From: JBGPHT01 sp041484525 | Lineage (GTDB): Bacteria; Acidobacteriota; Terriglobia; Bryobacterales; Bryobacteraceae | Reading direction: 5' to 3' | Length of the DNA stretch: 55,162 nucleotides | Assembly (NCBI GenBank): GCA_041484525.1 | Contig: JBGPHT010000035.1 | Span: 1-55,162, forward strand | Shown: positions 49,231 to 55,162 of the stretch, piece by piece | Numbering within the stretch: position 1 is the first letter of the stretch | Layout of the letters: each line of letters opens with the position of its first letter | Program-made: the position numbers and the translations under genes | Notes under the pieces: generated by a model | The model's database searches: none | Told to the model about the DNA's origin: nothing | Seen by the model: the letters and a program-made list of their open reading frames with translations, nothing else

Positions 49231-50517
49231 ATGTGGAAAGCTGCTCTGCTGTGCCTTGCCGCCTCTCTCCTCCAGGCCGCCGACCGTCCCATCGTCCTCA
49301 AAGCCGCGCGCCTCTTCGACGGCAAGAGCGATCGTGTCGTATCTCCCGGGCTGGTGGCGGTCAACAACGGCAAAATCGTCGCCATCGGACCCAACGCCGC
49401 CATCCCGGCCGACGCGGAAACCATCGACCTTGGTGACTCCACGCTGCTGCCCGGTTTCATGGACGCTCACACCCATCTCGGCTTCCCGTACACCATCGAC
49501 TACCGCCAGGAAGAACTGGACAGTTTCAAGAAGACCGTGGCCGAGCGGGCGCTCGATGCCGTCGAGAACGCCCGCAAGACCCTCATGGCCGGCTTCACGA
49601 CGGTGCGCGACGTGGGCGCGTCGGACTACATCGACGTGGGGATGCGCAACGCCATCCGCGATGGCAAGATCGCGGGTCCGCGGATGCTGGTGGCGGTGCA
49701 CGCGATCGGGTCCACGGGCGGCCATTGCGATCCGACGGCTGGGTACGCGCCCACGATCTTCGGCCGCGAATCGGGCGTAACGGATGGCGTCATCAGCGGC
49801 CCCGACCAGGCGCGCGAGGCTGTCCGGTTCAACATCAAGCACGGCGCCGACGTCATCAAGACGTGCGCCACCGGCGGTGTGCTCTCGCTGACCGATGACG
49901 TGGATACGCCGCAGCTCACGCAGGCCGAACTGGACGCGCTGGTGGACGAAGCGCACGCGCTGCGCCGCAAGACCGCCGCCCATGCGCACGGGGCCGCTGG
50001 TGCGAAACGGGCCATCCGCGCGGGCATCGATTCGATCGAGCACGGCACGTTCCTCGACGACGAAGCGCTCGACATGATGAAAGCGCGCGGCACGTACTAC
50101 ATTCCGACCCTGATGGCCATACAGGGGCTGAAAGAGAAACTCACCGACGGCTACCTGCCGCCCGCCATCGAGAAGAAGGCGCGGCAGGCGATGGAGGCGC
50201 TGAATGCCACGGTGCGAAAAGCCATCGCCCGCGGCGTCAAGATCGGGCTGGGTACCGACGCCGCGGTCTATCCGCACGGACGCAACGCCGAGGAGTTCCA
50301 CCAGCTCGTGGATCTGGGGATGAAGCCGGTGGACGCACTGAAGGCGGGCACGTCCGCCGACGCCGATCTGCTGGGTGTGGCCGACCGGTTGGGCACGCTC
50401 GAGCCGGGCAAACTGGCCGACATCGTGGCCTGCCCGGGGAATCCGCTGGAGAACATCCGGCAGGTGGAAAAGGTCATGTTCGTGATGAAAGAGGGTACCG
50501 TGTTCCGCCGGCCTTGA
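49231..50517 (+). CDS. Secreted metal-dependent amidohydrolase
   Basis: A 428-residue hydrolase with a signal peptide (ALLCLAASLLQAADRP). The first metal ligands are in MDAHTHLGFP near residue 85. A Lys in HGADVIKTCATGGV near residue 208 may bridge the metals. Other ligands are the His residues in AAHAHGAAG and SIEHGTF and the Asp in IGLGTDAAVYPHG. It resembles the Sgx/prolidase-like imidazolonepropionase-related group, several of which cleave Xaa-Pro or Xaa-Arg/Lys dipeptides. The exact substrate cannot be read. A strong intrinsic terminator follows at 50578-50610. Confidence 0.87.
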   Translation: MWKAALLCLAASLLQAADRPIVLKAARLFDGKSDRVVSPGLVAVNNGKIVAIGPNAAIPADAETIDLGDSTLLPGFMDAHTHLGFPYTIDYRQEELDSFKKTVAERALDAVENARKTLMAGFTTVRDVGASDYIDVGMRNAIRDGKIAGPRMLVAVHAIGSTGGHCDPTAGYAPTIFGRESGVTDGVISGPDQAREAVRFNIKHGADVIKTCATGGVLSLTDDVDTPQLTQAELDALVDEAHALRRKTAAHAHGAAGAKRAIRAGIDSIEHGTFLDDEALDMMKARGTYYIPTLMAIQGLKEKLTDGYLPPAIEKKARQAMEALNATVRKAIARGVKIGLGTDAAVYPHGRNAEEFHQLVDLGMKPVDALKAGTSADADLLGVADRLGTLEPGKLADIVACPGNPLENIRQVEKVMFVMKEGTVFRRP

Positions 50518-50577
50518 GGCGGTCCACAATTCCACAATTACATTTGTTACTATTTATTACCGACGCAATGTTTGCAT

Positions 50578-50610
50578 CGCCCCAGCCGGGATAACCGGCT
50601 TGGCGTTTTT
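50578..50610 (+). terminator. Intrinsic terminator directly before the GT2 start codon
   Basis: CGCC (50578-50581) pairs with GGCG (50602-50605) and AGCCGG (50584-50589) with CCGGCT (50595-50600) around a short GATAA loop, followed at once by TTTTT (50606-50610). It stops transcription from the amidohydrolase, or it is an attenuator, since the next ATG (50614) is only 3 bp past the T tract. No ribosome-binding site fits between. Confidence 0.7.
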
Positions 50611-50613
50611 CCT

Positions 50614-52227
50614 ATGCCGGCACTTTTTCCTGTAGCGCTGTTGGTGGCCCGTTCCTCTACCAGCAGATTTGTGCAGAGCCTGGTAGCGACGACGCCCTTC
50701 AACGGTATTCATCAGTTGGCGTGGTTCGACTGGGCCATGCTGATCCCGTACTTCACCGTGCTCGCGATCCTCTCGGTGTACGGTCTCCACCGTTACGACA
50801 TCATCCGTACCTATTTCAAATACAAAAAGAACGCCACCAAAGAGCCGCCCAAGCGGTTCGACGTTCTGCCCCCGGTAACCATCCAGTTGCCGCTCTACAA
50901 CGAGCGCTACGTGGTGGAGCGGCTGATCGAGGAGACGGTCAAAATCGAGTACCCGAAGGAGCTGCTTCAGATCCAGGTGCTGGACGACTCTACCGACGAT
51001 ACGGCGCCATTCGCCGAGGCGCTGTGCGAGCGGTACCGGAACATGGGGTACCCGATCGAGTACCACCATCGTCCCAACCGCTACGGCTACAAGGCGGGCG
51101 CGCTCCAGGAAGGACTCAAGACCGCGACCGGCGAATTCGTGGCTGTTTTCGACGCCGATTTCTGTCCGCCGCCGGATTTCCTGACGCGCACCATTCACCA
51201 CTTTGCCGATCCCAACGTCGGGGTGGTGCAGACGCGGTGGAGCTATCTGAATCGCGACTACAACTTCCTCACCGAAGTCGAGGCAGTGCTGCTGGACGGC
51301 CACTTCATTCTGGAGCACGGCGCGCGCTCGCGGGCAGGGTACTTTTTCAACTTCAACGGCACCGCCGGAATTCTGCGGACGCGCATGATCGAGGATGCCG
51401 GCGGCTGGCAGCACGACACCCTGACGGAAGATTCCGACATCAGCTATCGCGCGCAACTCAAAGGCTGGCGGTTCGTGTATCTGCCGGGGCTCGACTGCGC
51501 GTCGGAGCTGCCCGTCGAGATCCACGGCTTCCAGGTACAGCAATCGCGTTGGGCCAAGGGGCTGACGCAGGTGGCGAAGAAGCTGCTGCCGGCCATCCTG
51601 AAGGCGGATATTCCGAAGCGCGTGAAGGCCGAGGCCTTCATGCACCTGACGCCCAACCTTTCTTACCCGCTCATGATCGTGGTCTCCGCGCTGATGCTGC
51701 CGGTGATGATCGTGCGCTTCTACATGGGCCTGTGGCAGATGGTGTTCATCGATCTGCCGCTTATCGTGGCGTCATTCTGGTCGATCTCGCTGTTCTACGT
51801 GGTGGCGCAGCGCGAGCTGTATCCGAAGAACTGGAAGCGGTCGGTGATGCTGCTGCCGATGCTGATGGCAGTGGGCGTCGGGCTCACGATCATCAACACG
51901 CGAGCGGTTCTCGAGGCCCTCTTCGGCGTGAAGACGGCGTTCGCGCGCACCGCCAAGTTCGCCGTGGGCGAGCGGCACATGAACCTGGAGAACAAGAAGT
52001 ACCGCGGCAGCAGCGGCTGGCTGCCTTATGTGGAAATTCTGGTGGGCACGTATTTCCTGGGGATGGTAGTGTTCGCCATCGAGACGTCCAACTTCCTTTC
52101 GATTCCGTTCCTGGCGCTTTTCGTATGCGGGTATTACTGGGCGGGGTTCGGAACCTTGTACCAGGAGCACCAGAGCCGCCTCGCGTGGCTCAGGCAGCGC
52201 AAGCTCGAACTGGCGCGACAGGCGTGA
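50614..52227 (+). CDS. Cellulose synthase-like GT2 family glycosyltransferase
   Basis: A 537-residue inner-membrane glycosyltransferase. The nucleotide-sugar-binding and catalytic acids appear in order: VLDDSTDD near residue 125, DADFCPP near 180, TEDSDIS near 272, and QxxRW as QQSRWAKG near 309. Hydrophobic helices flank the domain (N-terminal WAMLIPYFTVLAILSVYGL and at least three after residue 345). It probably makes or extends a beta-linked polysaccharide or glycolipid. ATG 50614 lies 3 bp after a terminator T tract without a ribosome-binding site, so the real start may be a later codon such as ATG 50740. No PilZ domain is present. Confidence 0.85.
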   Translation: MPALFPVALLVARSSTSRFVQSLVATTPFNGIHQLAWFDWAMLIPYFTVLAILSVYGLHRYDIIRTYFKYKKNATKEPPKRFDVLPPVTIQLPLYNERYVVERLIEETVKIEYPKELLQIQVLDDSTDDTAPFAEALCERYRNMGYPIEYHHRPNRYGYKAGALQEGLKTATGEFVAVFDADFCPPPDFLTRTIHHFADPNVGVVQTRWSYLNRDYNFLTEVEAVLLDGHFILEHGARSRAGYFFNFNGTAGILRTRMIEDAGGWQHDTLTEDSDISYRAQLKGWRFVYLPGLDCASELPVEIHGFQVQQSRWAKGLTQVAKKLLPAILKADIPKRVKAEAFMHLTPNLSYPLMIVVSALMLPVMIVRFYMGLWQMVFIDLPLIVASFWSISLFYVVAQRELYPKNWKRSVMLLPMLMAVGVGLTIINTRAVLEALFGVKTAFARTAKFAVGERHMNLENKKYRGSSGWLPYVEILVGTYFLGMVVFAIETSNFLSIPFLALFVCGYYWAGFGTLYQEHQSRLAWLRQRKLELARQA

Positions 52228-52231
52228 TTCT

Positions 52232-52921
52232 CTAGCTCCGATCGATAATCTGGCCGTCCCTCATATGCACGGTGTTGTGCCCGTACGCGGCGGCTTCCGG
52301 ATTGTGCGTGATCATCAGAATCGTCTGGCCCGTCCGACGGTTCAGGTCGCGCAGAATTTCGAGCACGGCTTTCGAGTTCTCGGTGTCCAGGTTGCCCGTG
52401 GGTTCGTCCGCCAGCAGGATCGCGGGACGGTTCACGATGGCCCGCGCGATGGCGATGCGCTGCTGCTCGCCGCCGGAGAGCGCGTTCGGCTTGTGGTCCA
52501 GCCGCTGCTCGATCCCGAGCAACCGCAGCATCTCCTCGAACTCCGGGTCCGGCTTCGAATCCATGCCCGCGATGTAGCGGGCCACGGCGATGTTGTCGCG
52601 CGCCGTGAGGTTAGGCAGCAGGTTGAACTTCTGGAACACGAAGCCAACGGTGCGTTTCCGGAGTCGCGTGCGCTCGGCATCGCTTACCTTCGAGAGGTCC
52701 TGATCGGCGACGCGGACTTCGCCCGACGTGGGCGGCGTCAGACCGCCGATGATGTGGAACAGCGTCGACTTTCCCGATCCCGACGGGCCGACGATGGAGA
52801 GGAACGTGCCGCGCTTGACGTCCAGGTCCACACCGCGCAACGCCGGTACGTCCACGTCGCCCACTCGGTAGACTTTGCGCAGGCCGCGAATTTGGATAAT
52901 GTCGCCGCCGCCGTTATTCAT
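52232..52921 (-). CDS. LolD/MacB-type ABC transporter ATPase
   Basis: A 229-residue nucleotide-binding subunit. Walker A GPSGSGKST, signature LSGGEQQRIA, Walker B ILLADEPTGNLD and H-loop ITHNPEA are all intact. It overlaps the permease gene by 8 bp and is the third gene of a lipoprotein/permease/ATPase operon. Together they resemble a LolCDE-like or MacB-like mechanotransmission unit. It converges on the GT2 gene with a 4-bp gap. Confidence 0.95.
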   Translation of the reverse strand: MNNGGGDIIQIRGLRKVYRVGDVDVPALRGVDLDVKRGTFLSIVGPSGSGKSTLFHIIGGLTPPTSGEVRVADQDLSKVSDAERTRLRKRTVGFVFQKFNLLPNLTARDNIAVARYIAGMDSKPDPEFEEMLRLLGIEQRLDHKPNALSGGEQQRIAIARAIVNRPAILLADEPTGNLDTENSKAVLEILRDLNRRTGQTILMITHNPEAAAYGHNTVHMRDGQIIDRS

Positions 52922-54026
52922 ACGCCAGCGCCTCGATCGGGTCGTGCCGCGCGGCGCTGAGGCCGGGGTAGACCGAGCCCAGGCCGGCGCCGACCAACGT
53001 GATGGCGCCCGCGATCAACCACCAGATAGGGACGATCTGCATCGGCAGCGACGCCGGCACAAAGGTCCGGATCAACCATTGCGCGCCGAAACTCATGATG
53101 ACACCGAGCGTGGTTCCACCGAGACCGAGGATCATGGCTTCCGCCAGGATGATGCGCAGGATGAAAGCCTTCGACCCGCCCAGCGATTTCAGAATTCCGA
53201 TCTCGCGCGTGCGCTGCAGCACCGACATGTACATCGAGAGGCACACCACGGCGAATCCGATCACTACGCCGACGCCCATGATCACGTAGATGAACGCCTT
53301 CAGGCCCTGAATGTTATTCACGCTGAGCATGGAGGTCATCTCCTCAAGCGACCAGACAGGGTAGGCGGACCCCAGCTTTTCCTTGAGTGCGGCGATCACG
53401 GATTGGGTATTCTTGGGGTCGTCCACCTTCAGGTAGATCTGGCTGACTTTACCGGTCGCGCTGTCCAGGTCCTGCAGTACCGGCAGCGGGACCAGGACAT
53501 GGGCCAGGATTCCGCCCTGAATAATGCCAGAGATTCGCCACGGCGTGCTTCCCAACCCCGTGATGTGGATCGTGTCCCCAACCTTGACCTTTTTCTGCGC
53601 CGCGTAATACTGGTCGACGATCATGTCGTTCGGCTGCTGAAACGGGCCGCCCGACAGGAAGTGGAGATCGCCGCTCATAGCCATGAGCCTGGGGAGATCC
53701 ACGCCGTTGACGATCAGGGGGAACTCGATCGGATGCAGCACCACGCCCATGGCTTGCGTGACGTGCGGCCACTTCTCGAAGAGTTCCAGGAACTTCTTTT
53801 CCGACAGCGTGGCGCCGCTCGCATTGAGGACGGAGTTGGCATTCGTCCCGCGCACGATGATATCGGCGCCGATGCCGCGCGCTCGCTCGTGCGAATCCTC
53901 GAGCATGCCGTGGCTGAGGCCGACCAGCGTGAGGATCAGGGTCACGGGCACGCCGATCAGCAGAAAGCTCAACAGGCTGCGCATCGGCTTGTGCTTCAGG
54001 TTTTCGATTACGAGTTTCGCGGTCAC
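52914..54026 (-). CDS. FtsX/LolC-type ABC permease
   Basis: A 370-residue membrane subunit with the four-helix FtsX arrangement: an N-terminal helix (LLSFLLIGVPVTLILTLVGL), a periplasmic MacB-core domain (about 50-240), and three C-terminal helices beginning VIMGVGVVIGFAVVCLSMYM. The mechanotransmission stretch RTREIGILKSLGGSKAFILR follows. GTG 54026 overlaps the lipoprotein stop by 4 bp (GTGA). With its ATPase it could move lipids, lipoproteins or peptides; the upstream LolA-like gene points to lipids or lipoproteins. Confidence 0.92.
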   Translation of the reverse strand: MTAKLVIENLKHKPMRSLLSFLLIGVPVTLILTLVGLSHGMLEDSHERARGIGADIIVRGTNANSVLNASGATLSEKKFLELFEKWPHVTQAMGVVLHPIEFPLIVNGVDLPRLMAMSGDLHFLSGGPFQQPNDMIVDQYYAAQKKVKVGDTIHITGLGSTPWRISGIIQGGILAHVLVPLPVLQDLDSATGKVSQIYLKVDDPKNTQSVIAALKEKLGSAYPVWSLEEMTSMLSVNNIQGLKAFIYVIMGVGVVIGFAVVCLSMYMSVLQRTREIGILKSLGGSKAFILRIILAEAMILGLGGTTLGVIMSFGAQWLIRTFVPASLPMQIVPIWWLIAGAITLVGAGLGSVYPGLSAARHDPIEALAYE

Positions 54027-54910
54027 TTCGTCGGTCCTTTGGCGGGCTGTCCAACGGTTTGCAGCGTGGTGCCTTCGGGGCGGTCAAGCACAAACTTATC
54101 GTCCGCTATGCCCTTGTTGATGTCCATCTTGACGATATCGAGCACCACCGCATACTCGTCGCGCGGCCGGTTGATTTCGATGTGCTTGGGGAAGGGCACG
54201 TTGTCGTAAGGATGCCACTCGCTGTAGCGGGCGTCGGTGAGGATGTTGCCGGCGGCGTCGAAGATCAACTGCCGCGCCAGTTGCAGGTTGATGCGGTTGA
54301 ACCAGATCGTGCGCGAGAGTTGCAATTGGCCGCCGCCGTTCTCGCGCACCAGGTGCAGGATGTAAAACGCCTCGTCCTCGTCGGTGAGGTTTTCGAGGAG
54401 CACCTTTTCCGCGGGCTCGACCGGCCGGACGAGGAGCGCGTCGAGGAAATGCTGCGGGCGGAGGTTCTCCATCTTGTTGGCGGAGGGCTGTTCGATCTCG
54501 TTGCGGCCCATGATGAAGCGGTTGTGGGACGGCAGGTAGAGCTTGAAATCGATGCCGTTCGAAACCATGTCGAAGGCCTTGTTGCGCACCACCGGGTAGA
54601 GTCCGATGATGCGGATGCCGGCCGGCTTGCGGAAGAGGATAAAACCGCGGACGTCCTTATATTCAGTGATTTTGTTTCTTTCCGCCGTGCCGAGCGCCGG
54701 GATCATGTCGACGGTGGCGTTGAAATCGCGGATGGCCTCAAACTGCCGGGTAACGGCCTGCAAGAGGGTGTCCTTATCCGCCACCAGGAGGGTTTGGGAA
54801 GGGGTGCCGCCCTTGCGGCTGATGGCGCGCCGCCGCGCCAGGCAGGAAGAGAAACCGAGCGTCATCAGGCAGAGAAGGAGGGGGAGAGCCGGGACGCGCC
54901 TGAAGAGCAT
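54023..54910 (-). CDS. LolA-like/DUF4292-type lipoprotein
   Basis: A 295-residue lipoprotein. Its signal peptide (LPLLLCLMTLGFSSC) ends with the lipobox-like FSSC. The mature part has an incomplete beta-barrel layout of LolA/LppX-like folds (GFILFRKPAGIRIIGLYPVV, FDMVSNGIDFKLYLPSHNRF, IWFNRINLQLARQLIFDAAG), which hold a lipid or acyl chain. First gene of the operon with permease and ATPase (4-bp overlap). A role in carrying a lipid cargo to or from the permease is inferred from fold and context. Start ATG 54910 fits the signal peptide. Confidence 0.82.
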   Translation of the reverse strand: MLFRRVPALPLLLCLMTLGFSSCLARRRAISRKGGTPSQTLLVADKDTLLQAVTRQFEAIRDFNATVDMIPALGTAERNKITEYKDVRGFILFRKPAGIRIIGLYPVVRNKAFDMVSNGIDFKLYLPSHNRFIMGRNEIEQPSANKMENLRPQHFLDALLVRPVEPAEKVLLENLTDEDEAFYILHLVRENGGGQLQLSRTIWFNRINLQLARQLIFDAAGNILTDARYSEWHPYDNVPFPKHIEINRPRDEYAVVLDIVKMDINKGIADDKFVLDRPEGTTLQTVGQPAKGPTK

Positions 54911-55033
54911 TCATCTCATTGTAGGCAGGCGAGAAACCGGCGTGTCAATGGATTACAGTAGCCAGGGGTGCACGACCGCAGAATGATGGAAACCCGTTAA
55001 CGAGCATTGGGACGTAGGTTCGGCTCAACTTCC

Positions 55034-55052
55034 GACAGTATATAATGCTGTC
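55034..55052 (+). promoter_or_regulatory. Palindrome over the promoter of the right-edge gene
   Basis: GACAG (55034-55038) and CTGTC (55048-55052) flank a TATAAT box (55041-55046), 15 bp before ATG 55062. The short symmetric site over the -10 suggests an operator. The -35 region is not clear. Confidence 0.45.
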
Positions 55053-55061
55053 AGGCGATCT

Positions 55062-55162
55062 ATGCCCACTTCTCCTGACCGGAACGCTCTGCTCGCTCAA
55101 CGCGACCAGTTGAAATCCCAACTCGCCCGGATCGGCGAAATGCGCCCGGGTTCCTTGGCCGC
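55062..55162 (+). CDS. DUF6788-like protein, N-terminal part cut by window edge
   Basis: From ATG 55062 the frame is open to the edge for 33 full codons: MPTSPDRNALLAQRDQLKSQ followed by LARIGEMRPGSLA. A helical segment with repeated Gln/Arg and the EMRPGSL ending matches the start of small DUF6788-type proteins as I recall them; many lie beside transposase or recombinase genes. The rest lies outside. A TATAAT-containing palindrome precedes it. No other feature identifies a function. Confidence 0.55.
   Translation, partial: MPTSPDRNALLAQRDQLKSQLARIGEMRPGSLA

Noticed and set aside
50553..50610. c-di-GMP-I (GEMM) riboswitch before the GT2 gene
   Set aside because: A GACGCAA and a GCCGGG-like string are present, but the conserved GACGCAAAGCC core and the second strand of the three-way junction are missing. 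Only the terminator is supported.

Overview
The window is high-GC bacterial chromosomal DNA, most likely from an Acidobacteriota member of the Solibacter/Bryobacter type. This is inferred from gene families: a VWFA-related protein of the acidobacterial kind, a glycine-rich TonB, two very large MacB/FtsX permeases of the acidobacterial ADOP type, a PEP-CTERM sorting tail, and several conserved proteins that look typical of the phylum. No 16S rRNA is present, so the assignment is an inference.

Layout. Positions 1-4554 form an accessory island of visibly lower GC: the edge of an IS701-like element, a broken nucleoside 2-deoxyribosyltransferase-like (NDT-like) gene, an AlkA-type DNA glycosylase, a 787-residue AAA+ ATPase and an intact NDT-like gene, all on the minus strand in one tight operon. 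A divergent HTH gene lies across a spacer that carries two matching palindromes, each embedding a TATAAT box. A tRNA-Arg(CCU) follows at 4916. Positions 4997-7599 hold a VWA/TonB pair under two tandem palindromes and a lone MacB-like lipoprotein domain. dnaE comes next (7684-11139), then a compact restriction-modification cassette (C5 methyltransferase, endonuclease, Vsr; 11216-13766), a PMT-type glycosyltransferase, a PAP2 gene split by a stop codon, a PEP-CTERM remnant and an ADOP permease.

Positions 19898-25375 are the replication-origin neighbourhood: tRNA-Gly, dnaA, an AT-rich intergenic region with DnaA-box-like 9-mers, dnaN and gyrB, with no recF between dnaN and gyrB. Beyond this lie a PLP decarboxylase, a sigma/anti-sigma/secretin-like operon, a MacA/MacB-like pair lacking a permease, accA, an imperfect hairpin element with 32-bp arms between convergent genes, and a BON protein. 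A sulfate-assimilation operon follows (cysH-cysC-PHP phosphatase), then ygfZ, an MBL hydrolase, an alcohol dehydrogenase, acetyl-CoA synthetase, a hybrid histidine kinase, a MarR/SRPBCC operon, a second ADOP permease, an amidohydrolase, a GT2 glycosyltransferase with a terminator hairpin just before its start, and a LolA-like/FtsX/ATPase operon. The right edge cuts a small gene behind a palindrome-covered promoter.

The strongest candidate for an undescribed system is the left-hand operon (137-4554). It combines a NAD/nucleotide-hydrolase-like fold, an AAA+ ATPase with a large unassigned N-terminal region, a DNA base-excision enzyme and a dedicated regulator. This resembles nucleotide-centred conflict systems, but its function is inferred only from gene content and spacing.
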